Below, one piece after another: positions 1-6,238 of a DNA stretch of 6,362 bases. The stretch covers positions 1-6,362 of the forward strand of contig CALLXZ010000254.1 of NCBI GenBank assembly GCA_937875605.1, written 5' to 3'. The notes below the pieces were generated by a model. It did not search any database and was not told where the DNA came from. It saw only the letters and a list, made by a program, of their open reading frames with translations. The position numbers were made by a program, and so were the translations under genes. The number at the start of each line of letters is the position of its first letter. Position 1 is the first letter of the stretch. This DNA comes from an uncultured Moheibacter sp. GTDB lineage: Bacteria > Bacteroidota > Bacteroidia > Flavobacteriales > Weeksellaceae.

Positions 1-995
1 ATTTCTTTTACGATTTCAGAAGCTACTTTATCAGAAGTAGAACCGGTCAATCCTTTGTAAACTTCAGCCAAGGTTTTTAAAACATCGGTTTGTTTCATCG
101 GATGACGCGTATCTGCATTAGCTCCCGTCATGGAAAGATTACTTTCTACTTGAATGTGACGAAGCATGTTTGCACCCGGTTTACGCGCTTTTGCATAGCC
201 GTGCTCTGCTCCTCCTCCGTTATAATCTCCTAAGAAATCAGCATTAAAAGAAACCAATAATTCGGTTCCTTCTAAATTATAAAAAGGTAAAACACGCTGA
301 CCGTATATTTCCTCAGCTGCATCTAAAGCGGGCGAATAATTTACAGCATCATAAACGACATGTTCTACTGTTGGGTATTTGGTTTTAAAATCTCCAATTA
401 ATTTTTTAGTCGTAGGACTTGGAAGAGATGATGTTAAAATCACCAGTTTTTTCCCACCAACTGCTTTTAATTTTGCCAATACTTCTTCGTCCAATTTTGT
501 CCAAGAAGTTGGTTTGAAGCTATTACCACTTTTCACTTGAGGTCCTCTTACCTTGTCAGAATCGTACAAAGAAAGAACGGATGCCTGAATGCGTGCATTG
601 GTTGTCGCAAAATATTTTGCTGATTTATTGGTATTGATTCGGATAGGACGCCCTTCTCTGGTTTTCACCAAAACATTGGCGTAATCATATCCATCGAAAA
701 TAGTGGACGCATACCAAGTAGGTACACCCGGCGTAACTGCGTCGGGTTTTACCACATACGGGATGGATTTGATCACCGGTGCTTCACAAGCCGCCAACGT
801 AACCGCCGCTGTACTGAATCCTAATAATTTTAAAAAGTCTCGTCGCGAAGTCTGCGTTCCTTCCATTGCCTGTTTGTTCCCAAGGAAATCCTCTACCGGA
901 ACATCTTCAGCAAATTCATTGGACGCTAATTGTTCTGTTAAATTTGGATTATTTAACTCTTCGATACTTCTCCAATATGTTTTCTTAGAAGCCAT
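1..995 (-). CDS. actB: Alternative complex III subunit ActB, N-terminal part (runs off the left edge)
   Basis: This is the first ~331 residues of the large molybdopterin-oxidoreductase-like subunit of ACIII, the quinol-oxidising complex that replaces bc1 in many Bacteroidota. Seen: the start is ATG at 995, preceded by AGAGG. A ~45-residue hydrophilic leader (MASKKTYWRSIEEL...) comes before a twin-arginine motif, TSRRDFLKLLGF (R51, R52), then a hydrophobic stretch and a lipobox-like LAAC with Cys70. This fits the extended Tat signal known in Bacteroidota. From about residue 85 there is a molybdopterin-oxidoreductase-like fold region (YASTIFDGYDYANVLVKTREG), but the CxxC...C iron-sulfur motif usual at that point is absent. 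Family knowledge: the ActB Mo-like domain carries no molybdenum, and the Fe-S clusters sit in the C-terminal ferredoxin domain, which lies outside this window. Inference: Cys70 is lipidated and anchors the subunit on the periplasmic side. It follows actA by 20 bases, so co-transcription is very likely. Confidence 0.9.
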   Translation of the reverse strand, partial: MASKKTYWRSIEELNNPNLTEQLASNEFAEDVPVEDFLGNKQAMEGTQTSRRDFLKLLGFSTAAVTLAACEAPVIKSIPYVVKPDAVTPGVPTWYASTIFDGYDYANVLVKTREGRPIRINTNKSAKYFATTNARIQASVLSLYDSDKVRGPQVKSGNSFKPTSWTKLDEEVLAKLKAVGGKKLVILTSSLPSPTTKKLIGDFKTKYPTVEHVVYDAVNYSPALDAAEEIYGQRVLPFYNLEGTELLVSFNADFLGDYNGGGAEHGYAKARKPGANMLRHIQVESNLSMTGANADTRHPMKQTDVLKTLAEVYKGLTGSTSDKVASEIVKE

Positions 996-1000
996 TTATA

Positions 1001-1005
1001 CCTCT
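1001..1005 (-). promoter_or_regulatory. Shine-Dalgarno-like site of actB
   Basis: On the minus strand, AGAGG lies five bases before the actB ATG, inside the 20-base actA-actB gap. It supports the chosen start. It stands out because the other genes here have no clear site (at best a weak GGA before the SPOR genes), as is usual in Bacteroidota. Confidence 0.55.
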
Positions 1006-1015
1006 TAATTAATTT

Positions 1016-2449
1016 TTAATAATGACATTTTCCACATTCCAAACCTCCGATTGCATCTACTGTGATTTTAGCACCATCACCATATTCTTTCTTCAGTTTT
1101 TCGTGAAGCTCAGCATAGTATTGACTGTTGTATTCGTTGGTCATATCCACTTCGGTTGTACGGTGACATTCGATACACCATCCCATGGTAAATTGATTTG
1201 CCATCTTCAATTCGTCCATTTTTGTCACATCTCCGTGACAAGCAAAACAAACTTGGCTATTATCCGGTAAGTTCAATTCTTTTGCATTTGGAATCGTTCC
1301 ATCTGCAATTGCTTTCAAAATTGCTTTCTCTCCTGCTACCACGTGCTGGGCATGACTGAAATAAACGAAATCCGGCATATTGTGAATTCTCACCCATTCG
1401 ATTGGTTTTTGTTCACCTGTGAATTTATTGGCTGCAGGATCCCAACCAATGGATTTATACATTTTTTGAATTTCACCTGTATAGAATGCTTTCACATCAT
1501 CTGCACTCGCAAATTTTCCGCTTTCCACCAAATGTTCTTCATAGTAATCTCCTTTGTATTCTTTAATGGATTTGTGACAGTTCATACACAAGTTCGGCGA
1601 AGGAATTCCGGAAACTTTTCCGTATTTCGCACTGGAGTGACAGTACTGACAATCGATCCCCTGAACTCCGGCGTGAATCTGGTGGGAAAAATAAATAGGC
1701 TGTTCCGGTTCGTAACCTTTATCAACCCCGATTCCTAACATAAATTTCCACAACCCAAACAATGTCAATAACAATAAAGCAATAAGAGAAAGCTTAAATA
1801 CTTTATCGTATTTGTTAATCATCGCCGCAAAATCAAATGCTGCCGCTTCCTGATCTGGAGTTAATTCTTCTACACGGGTTAGATTCACCAATGCGTTTAA
1901 ACGTACTAATATCCAAATTAATAAAACAGAAAGAATGAAGAATCCTACAATTACAAGACCGCTTGAAACTCCACCACCCCCACTGGATTTAGCTGCTTTT
2001 GCCGCTGCCGCCTCATCTGCTGCTTTCTTTTTAGCTTCTTCAAAAGCTGTTTGTCCAGCCTCAGGATTCATAGAGAAAGTCAAAATATCATCAATATCCT
2101 GATCGCTTAAGGATGGAAATGACAACATTTCCTGACGATTGTATTGTTCAAAAATCTTATTGGCATAAGCATCGCCCGAAGCGCGAAGTGCCTTGTTATC
2201 TTTAATCCAGGCGTGCAGCCATTCTCTGCCTACACCGCCTTCTTCTTTCACTCGGTCAACTACTCCGCGTATTTCAGGACCAATTAAAGTCCCGTCAACC
2301 TGGTGGCATGCCGTACAATTGGCCTGAAATAATTCATACCCTTTTGCGCCATCACCGGAAATTTCATCTTGCGAGTAAGAAAAAGAGAAAATGGCTAAAA
2401 ATACTGCCAAATTCAAAAATTGCAATTTGTAAAGTGGTCGTGCCTTCAT
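1016..2449 (-). CDS. actA: Alternative complex III cytochrome c subunit ActA (mono-heme plus penta-heme, membrane-bound)
   Basis: This is the multiheme electron-transfer subunit of ACIII, 477 residues, acting on the periplasmic face of the inner membrane. Seen: a signal peptide ends about residue 26 (SYS before Q). A class-I-like mono-heme domain follows with CTACH at 45-49 and probable Met ligand M108 in the EMLSFPSLSDQDI segment. An Ala/Lys-rich linker with GGGG (about 139-160) leads to TM1 (about 164-184), a cytoplasmic loop and TM2 (about 218-238). The C-terminal domain has five heme sites: CQYCH 267, CMNCH 288, CFACH 401, CIECH 425 and CGKCH 472. Candidate axial histidines are H256, H259, H356, H366 and H369. 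Two membrane helices place both heme domains in the periplasm. Family knowledge: classical ActA has only the five-heme part. From memory, the fused mono-heme domain is usual in Flavobacteriia. It is the first gene of the operon, with actB directly after it and a consensus -7 element 52 bases upstream. The start is ATG without a Shine-Dalgarno site. Confidence 0.93.
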   Translation of the reverse strand: MKARPLYKLQFLNLAVFLAIFSFSYSQDEISGDGAKGYELFQANCTACHQVDGTLIGPEIRGVVDRVKEEGGVGREWLHAWIKDNKALRASGDAYANKIFEQYNRQEMLSFPSLSDQDIDDILTFSMNPEAGQTAFEEAKKKAADEAAAAKAAKSSGGGGVSSGLVIVGFFILSVLLIWILVRLNALVNLTRVEELTPDQEAAAFDFAAMINKYDKVFKLSLIALLLLTLFGLWKFMLGIGVDKGYEPEQPIYFSHQIHAGVQGIDCQYCHSSAKYGKVSGIPSPNLCMNCHKSIKEYKGDYYEEHLVESGKFASADDVKAFYTGEIQKMYKSIGWDPAANKFTGEQKPIEWVRIHNMPDFVYFSHAQHVVAGEKAILKAIADGTIPNAKELNLPDNSQVCFACHGDVTKMDELKMANQFTMGWCIECHRTTEVDMTNEYNSQYYAELHEKLKKEYGDGAKITVDAIGGLECGKCHY

Positions 2450-2501
2450 TTACTAAACATTGAGTTCGGTTACAAATGTTAAAAGTTGCTTTTTAACCCG
2501 A

Positions 2502-2509
2502 CAAAAATA
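2502..2509 (-). promoter_or_regulatory. Putative -7 promoter element of the actAB operon
   Basis: Read on the minus strand this is TATTTTTG, an exact match to the Bacteroidota consensus TAnnTTTG. It is the only exact match on this strand in the 281-base divergent gap. Transcription would start near 2496, giving a leader of about 47 bases before actA. No convincing TTTG-type -33 element is seen at the usual distance. A dyad at 2515-2539 fills the position just upstream. Confidence 0.55.
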
Positions 2510-2514
2510 GCTTC

Positions 2515-2539
2515 AAACCTTAATAAAATCATAAGGTTT
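2515..2539. repeat. Perfect 8-bp inverted repeat upstream of actA (possible operator)
   Basis: AAACCTTA (2515-2522) and TAAGGTTT (2532-2539) are perfect inverted copies separated by nine AT-rich bases. The dyad ends six bases upstream of the actA -7 element and covers where its -33 region would lie. This is a typical placement for a repressor or activator site. It is not followed by a T-tract and is not within a transcript end, so a terminator is unlikely. The regulator is unknown and operator function is inference. Confidence 0.35.
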
Positions 2540-2697
2540 TGATGATGAAGTTTGTCATTTTATTTAATTTAAAACGTTTCTAAATAAATATATTATCAAA
2601 CTCCCACTAAATCAATCTATAACTTACCTCCTGAAAAATTCTATTCATACAAATAATCTTTTGAATGCAAGTTCGCACTTAATTTATAATCTTCTAA

Positions 2698-2705
2698 TAT
2701 ATTTG
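2698..2705 (+). promoter_or_regulatory. Putative -7 promoter element of the SPOR gene pair
   Basis: TATATTTG matches TAnnTTTG exactly, 25 bases before the ATG at 2731. Transcription would start near 2711 with a leader of about 20 bases. The -33 position has only a weak candidate (TTC at 2672-2674, 23-base spacer). It is the only exact match on the plus strand in the divergent gap. Confidence 0.55.
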
Positions 2706-2730
2706 TAGCATCTTTCTGAAAATCGGAATT

Positions 2731-3222
2731 ATGTATAAATACTTCGCTTTTGTTTTTTTGTTTGTGAGCATTCATTCTTTTTCTCAATCGAATGCTGAAT
2801 TATCGTCTTTATGGGTTTTTAATGATTCTATAAGCGGTGGTAAAATTTCAATTGATATAGACAAACGTTTGGAAAACCTTGTAAAAAGCAAAGAACAGAA
2901 GGTTTGTAAAAAAAACGTATATGTTCCGCCGAAAAAACTGACGCCCGCTGATAAATGTGCGACTCAACAAAAGATCATGGGTTATAAAATTCAGATTTTC
3001 TACACAAAAGACCGAGCTGCTGCTGATAAAGTGAAAAATGATTTTGCAAAACAACATCCGGGACTTACACCAGAATTGATTTATGCAAGTCCTGATTATC
3101 GTGTTTTGGTTGGGGATTATTTTACGCGTCAGTCTGCCGGTTCCGATTTACGAAAAATCCAACGAACTTATCCGGCCGCTTTTACCGTTCAGTGGCGTGT
3201 ATGGTGTAGAAAAGCAATTTAA
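2731..3222 (+). CDS. Exported SPOR-domain protein, first of a tandem pair
   Basis: A 163-residue protein with a signal peptide (about 1-18, cleaved before Q19 in SFSQS) and no further membrane segment. The C-terminal half (about 83-157) fits a SPOR domain: strand YKIQIFY, a charged helix, SPDYRVLVGDYF with the glycine typical of this fold, a second helix, then strand FTVQWRV. SPOR domains as a family bind denuded peptidoglycan glycans. Cysteines are at 59, 76 and 159. The segment ahead of the domain (ISIDIDKRLENLVKSKE) is matched in the gene 98 bases downstream (positions 29-46 there), so the two are paralogues. The gene is divergent from actA and has its own consensus -7 element. Inference: a soluble periplasmic or surface-exposed envelope protein. 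The specific role is unknown, and a link to ACIII rests on position alone. Confidence 0.82.
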   Translation: MYKYFAFVFLFVSIHSFSQSNAELSSLWVFNDSISGGKISIDIDKRLENLVKSKEQKVCKKNVYVPPKKLTPADKCATQQKIMGYKIQIFYTKDRAAADKVKNDFAKQHPGLTPELIYASPDYRVLVGDYFTRQSAGSDLRKIQRTYPAAFTVQWRVWCRKAI

Positions 3223-3224
3223 TT

Positions 3225-3245
3225 TACGAATTTCGAGTTTCGCTT
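3225..3245. repeat. Three-unit heptad ladder after the first SPOR gene
   Basis: TACGAAT, TTCGAGT and TTCGCTT follow one another, with CG at 3227, 3234 and 3241, an exact seven-base period. It begins right after the stop codon of the first SPOR gene. It matches the style of the five-unit ladder before dnaG at 5789-5823. Confidence 0.5.
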
Positions 3246-3260
3246 CTCTAAATTTTTCTT

Positions 3261-3285
3261 AAAAAATACTTCGGCATTATTTTTT
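3261..3285. repeat. AT-only hairpin between the two SPOR genes
   Basis: AAAAAATA (3261-3268) and TATTTTTT (3278-3285) are perfect inverted copies around a nine-base loop containing CTTCGG. It could act as a weak or bidirectional terminator or attenuator between the paralogues. The stem has no G-C pairs, so termination is doubtful. Confidence 0.25.
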
Positions 3286-3320
3286 CCGTTTATTCTAAAT
3301 AATTGGAATAAATCAAAATC

Positions 3321-3755
3321 ATGCGTTTAAAATCCGTTGTATTCATATTTCTTTTTTCAGGAATTGCATTCGCTCAAACCAATGTCGTTACTACCGAGTC
3401 CGAGAATTTAACAATCGAAATGGATGAATCTATTCAAAACTTAATAAAGGAGAAAGAAGTTGCATTTTGCAATGCTCCACCGCCACCACCTCTTGTAAAA
3501 GAATTTTGTCACGGTGCACGTATTCAGGTTTTCTACAGTAAAAACCGTCAGGAATCCGAAGCGAAATTAAAAGAACTCAAAACCCTATTTCCCGATGAAT
3601 TTTCCAATTGGGAATATGTTTCGCCTGATTATAAAGTGAAATTGGGATATTTCTCTTCCAGAGAAGATGCGCAGTCCACTTTGACCAAAGCCCGACGTGC
3701 TTTTCCATCTGCTTTGATTGTGGAGGAAACGGTTCGTTGTCATTTGGTGGATTGA
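3321..3755 (+). CDS. Exported SPOR-domain protein, second of a tandem pair
   Basis: A 144-residue paralogue of the preceding gene. The signal peptide is about 1-18 (AFA before Q19). A short acidic segment with the shared pattern D-x-x-I-x-N-L-I-K-x-K-E follows (35-46). A proline run (APPPPPLVK, 52-60) then leads into a SPOR domain at about 65-137: ARIQVFY, SPDYKVKLGYF, an Arg-rich second helix and SALIVEE. Cysteines at 50, 63 and 140 fall at the same places relative to the domain as in the first copy. It lies 98 bases after the first gene on the same strand with no exact TAnnTTTG of its own, so it is either co-transcribed or served by a weak promoter. Peptidoglycan binding is family knowledge; the cellular role is not established. 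The start is ATG with only a weak GGAA upstream. Confidence 0.82.
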   Translation: MRLKSVVFIFLFSGIAFAQTNVVTTESENLTIEMDESIQNLIKEKEVAFCNAPPPPPLVKEFCHGARIQVFYSKNRQESEAKLKELKTLFPDEFSNWEYVSPDYKVKLGYFSSREDAQSTLTKARRAFPSALIVEETVRCHLVD

Positions 3756-3772
3756 TTTATAAATATTCATCC

Positions 3773-3798
3773 CGCTGATTGCGCAGATTTTCGCAGAT
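3773..3798. repeat. CGCWGAT triple repeat in the convergent gap
   Basis: Three near-identical units, CGCTGATTG, CGCAGATTTT and CGCAGAT, sit in the 88-base gap between the convergent second SPOR gene and dnaG. From memory, similar GCAGATTTTCGCAGAT strings recur in intergenic DNA of flavobacteria. The unit structure is seen here; the genome-wide dispersal is recalled and not checked. Confidence 0.5.
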
Positions 3799-3805
3799 GG
3801 AATTC

Positions 3806-3843
3806 CTCTCCAACTCGAAACTCTCCAACGCACAACTCAAAAA
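3806..3843. repeat. AACTC heptad/octad ladder beside the dnaG 3' end
   Basis: AAC recurs at 3812, 3819, 3827, 3834 and 3842 (spacings 7, 8, 7, 8), mostly as AACTC. The nonamer CTCTCCAAC is repeated exactly at 3806 and 3821. It fills the space between the CGCWGAT repeat and the dnaG stop codon. No terminator hairpin is visible here for either convergent gene. Confidence 0.4.
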
Positions 3844-5778
3844 CTAAATTACGCGATTCAACGCACGAAATATTTTCGCACGCATATCACTGAGAATCAT
3901 AATTTTCTCCAACTGTTCGTTGCGTACTTCACCAGAAATATCTTCTCCTTTCAGGATTTCTGAATATTCCTTTATGACGTCTTCCAGAAAAAACGTTTTG
4001 TAACGCAAAATCGTATCGGTAATGTCTTTGGAGATATTTTCTTCTTTTGGTTTTATATGGATGTTTAATTTATTTTTCCAGTTCTCACTGATGGAATATT
4101 TTTCCATCAAGGCTTCTGAAGCGATTTCTGTCTTTCCTCCTCCTTCAAATAATTTGACAAAAAAATCGCCCGTCCGCAATTCTTCCTCTTCAAAACCTAA
4201 TTTCACATCTTCCAAAATCGACTGGTAGGTTTCATTGGTCAATTTCAAATCATTTTCTTGGAACTGATGAAGGATTTCTTCGATAACCGTGGTTTCATAG
4301 GTTTCTCCCGAATCATCTTTTAACTCTACCACCAAATCACCAAATTGCATAATCAGACGGATGATCTCTTCTTCTACAATGGCTCTCGGATTGATTGTAA
4401 CCATGTTTTCCTTAACCAATTCCATTGCCGGCGGCGGTTGAGATTCACGTTTCTCTTTTGCTTCCTTTTGTTTTCGCTGTAAATTTTGTCCGAGTTCTTT
4501 GAACAGAACTTCTTCACGAACATCCATCAGTTTGGAAGTTTCCTGAATGTATAATTCACGCTGAATAACATTGGGAATCAACGAAATACTGTGAATGATA
4601 TCGCGGATCAATTCGGCTTTTTTAACCGGACTGTCCTTTGCGTCTTCCAATAAAACTTTGGCTTTGAACTGAATGAAATCGCTGGCGTTCTCTTCAATGT
4701 ATTTTTGAATTTCTTCCAACGAATGTTTCTGCGCAAATGAATCCGGATCTTCACCTTCCGGAAATAAAAGAACTTTCACATTCAGTTCCTGTTCCAAAAT
4801 CAAATCAATTCCTCTAAACGAAGCTTTGATTCCGGCAGCATCCCCGTCATAAAGAATGGTAACGTTGGGAGTCAATCGTTTGATTAATCGAATTTGATCC
4901 GGTGTCAAAGCCGTTCCTGAACTGGAAACGACATTTTCAATTCCGGATTGATGAAGTGAAATAACGTCTGTATAACCTTCTACCAACAAACATTCGTTTT
5001 GTTTAAGAATGGCTTGTTTGGATTGAAAAATACCATAGAGAATTTTACTTTTATGGTAAATTTCCGATTCGGGTGAATTCAGGTATTTAGCCGCTTTGAC
5101 ATCATTTCGTAAAATCCGTCCGCCAAATCCTAAAATTCGTCCGGAAAAGCTGTGAATCGGAAACATCACTCTTTCCCGGAATCGGTCTATTCCAAATTCG
5201 TTTTCCTTATAAATCGACAAACCGGATGCTTCCAAAATGGATTTTCCGTATCCTTTTTTCTCTGCCGTTTCGGTAAAAGCATTTCGTTTCGCAGGTGAAT
5301 AACCCAATTCAAATTTATCGATGATTTGTTTCGTAAAACCTCTTTCTTTGAAATAACTCAGTCCTATATTCTGACCTTCTTCAGTTTCGTTTAATTGTTC
5401 AATGAAATATTTTTTGGCAAATTCCGAAATGATGTATAAACTTTCCCGTTGTTTCAGTTCTTCCTTTTGTTCATCGGTTTGTTCGCGGTCTTCTTCAATT
5501 TCGATGTTGTATTTTTTTGCCAACCAACGAAGGGCTTCGGGATAGGTAAATTGTTCATGTTCCATCAGAAATGTGACTACATTTCCGCCTTTTCCGGTTG
5601 AAAAATCTTTCCAGATTTGTTTGGCAGGCGACACCATAAATGAAGGTGTTTTCTCGTCAGCAAAAGGAGATAAACCTTTTAAATTGCCACCGGCTCTTTT
5701 TAAACTCACAAAATCACCAATGACTTCTTCCACTCGGGCAGAAGAAAAAATAGTGTCGATGGTCTGTCTGGAAATCAT
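3844..5778 (-). CDS. dnaG: DNA primase DnaG (zinc ligands replaced)
   Basis: Primase that synthesises RNA primers at the replication fork with the DnaB helicase; 644 residues, somewhat longer than the E. coli enzyme. Seen, in order: an N-terminal CHC2-type region (about 1-100) with GLSPFADEKTPSFMVSPAKQ and IWKDFSTGKGGN; the core start (FKERGFTKQIIDKFELGYSP, 143-162); ERVMFPIHSFSGRILGFGGR (202-221); TOPRIM motifs LLVEGYTDV (E267, D271) and ILYDGDAAG (D311, D313); PEGEDPDSF (340-348); a charged, Gln/Lys-rich linker with PPP (about 430-450); and a C-terminal DnaB-interaction-type region (about 463-644). Odd: the four usual zinc ligands are replaced by S37, A40, D58 and T61, and the whole protein has one cysteine (C263). 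The catalytic TOPRIM acidic residues are intact, so the gene is functional by appearance. The ATG at 5778 gives the standard N-terminus. It lies 52 bases after a DoxX-like gene and has no exact -7 element of its own. Confidence 0.96.
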   Translation of the reverse strand: MISRQTIDTIFSSARVEEVIGDFVSLKRAGGNLKGLSPFADEKTPSFMVSPAKQIWKDFSTGKGGNVVTFLMEHEQFTYPEALRWLAKKYNIEIEEDREQTDEQKEELKQRESLYIISEFAKKYFIEQLNETEEGQNIGLSYFKERGFTKQIIDKFELGYSPAKRNAFTETAEKKGYGKSILEASGLSIYKENEFGIDRFRERVMFPIHSFSGRILGFGGRILRNDVKAAKYLNSPESEIYHKSKILYGIFQSKQAILKQNECLLVEGYTDVISLHQSGIENVVSSSGTALTPDQIRLIKRLTPNVTILYDGDAAGIKASFRGIDLILEQELNVKVLLFPEGEDPDSFAQKHSLEEIQKYIEENASDFIQFKAKVLLEDAKDSPVKKAELIRDIIHSISLIPNVIQRELYIQETSKLMDVREEVLFKELGQNLQRKQKEAKEKRESQPPPAMELVKENMVTINPRAIVEEEIIRLIMQFGDLVVELKDDSGETYETTVIEEILHQFQENDLKLTNETYQSILEDVKLGFEEEELRTGDFFVKLFEGGGKTEIASEALMEKYSISENWKNKLNIHIKPKEENISKDITDTILRYKTFFLEDVIKEYSEILKGEDISGEVRNEQLEKIMILSDMRAKIFRALNRVI

Positions 5779-5788
5779 GGCGTAAAAA

Positions 5789-5823
5789 TACGAAATACGA
5801 GATTCGTTGTGCGAAGTTCGTTA
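5789..5823. repeat. Five-unit heptad ladder upstream of dnaG
   Basis: Five consecutive seven-base units, TACGAAA, TACGAGA, TTCGTTG, TGCGAAG and TTCGTTA, keep CG at an exact seven-base period (5791, 5798, 5805, 5812, 5819) while other positions vary. The ladder occupies most of the 52-base gap between the DoxX-like gene and dnaG, so it would be in the dnaG leader or read-through transcript. Confidence 0.55.
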
Positions 5824-5830
5824 CCAAAAT

Positions 5831-6217
5831 TTAATTTAATAAAATATAAAGCAAAAAGAAAGTCGGAATCATATACACGACAATTCCCTGCGCGCCCGGA
5901 TAATCTTTTGCCAAACGCTGTCCCAAAAACAAGAATGTAAAAGTGATGATGGAAAGAATTGCGCTGCATAAAGCAAAAAAATCACCTCCACAGGTCGCCA
6001 ATGAAACCACACCGACAATAGCGGAAAGTCCGGATAAAATTTCAAGAATGGTAATGGTAAACAAAGAAAAAGAAACCATGTTTTTAATCGGAGAATTTGC
6101 AAAATGACCTTGCAACCATCCGAGATTCCCCTTCCAATCGACTACTTTATCAATTCCGGATTGTATAAAAACGATTGCCAGCATGACCAATATTGATATT
6201 TCCGCTAAATGCTCCAT
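5831..6217 (-). CDS. DoxX-like four-helix membrane protein
   Basis: A 128-residue hydrophobic protein with four predicted membrane segments (about 5-22, 47-72, 80-99 and 110-127). After the first helix comes the pattern QSGIDKVVDWKGNLGWLQGHF, and between helices 3 and 4 GQRLAKDYPGA. Together these resemble the DoxX/DoxD-like family as found in flavobacteria. Members have been linked to quinone- or thiol-related redox functions, but the activity of this small type is not established and no catalytic residues can be named. C76 and C84 lie around the start of helix 3. It sits upstream of dnaG on the same strand with a 52-base gap, and has a consensus -7 element 22 bases before its ATG, so it is probably the first gene of a doxX-dnaG unit. 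No Shine-Dalgarno site is visible. Confidence 0.75.
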   Translation of the reverse strand: MEHLAEISILVMLAIVFIQSGIDKVVDWKGNLGWLQGHFANSPIKNMVSFSLFTITILEILSGLSAIVGVVSLATCGGDFFALCSAILSIITFTFLFLGQRLAKDYPGAQGIVVYMIPTFFLLYILLN

Positions 6218-6238
6218 TTAGTATTTATTTTAGAATTT

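Noticed and set aside
703..1008. Plus-strand open frame of 101 codons
   Set aside because: It lies antisense to the actB start, which has a clear Tat signal and family features; its translation has no recognisable domain.
1343..1738. Plus-strand open frame of 131 codons
   Set aside because: It is antisense to the five-heme part of actA. Its Cys/His content comes from the opposite-strand codons, not from a real motif.
3261..3285. AT-only hairpin as a firm terminator for the first SPOR gene
   Set aside because: The stem has no G-C pairs and the T-run is part of the stem, so it is listed only as a low-confidence repeat.
5779..5830. A separate dnaG promoter (TATTTTTA on the minus strand close to the ATG)
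   Set aside because: The last base departs from TAnnTTTG and the element would sit about five bases from the ATG, leaving no room for a normal start and leader.
5869..6102. Minus-strand open frames overlapping the DoxX-like gene in other frames (also 5775-5969)
   Set aside because: The 128-residue frame has coherent membrane segments and family motifs; the others are frame shadows.
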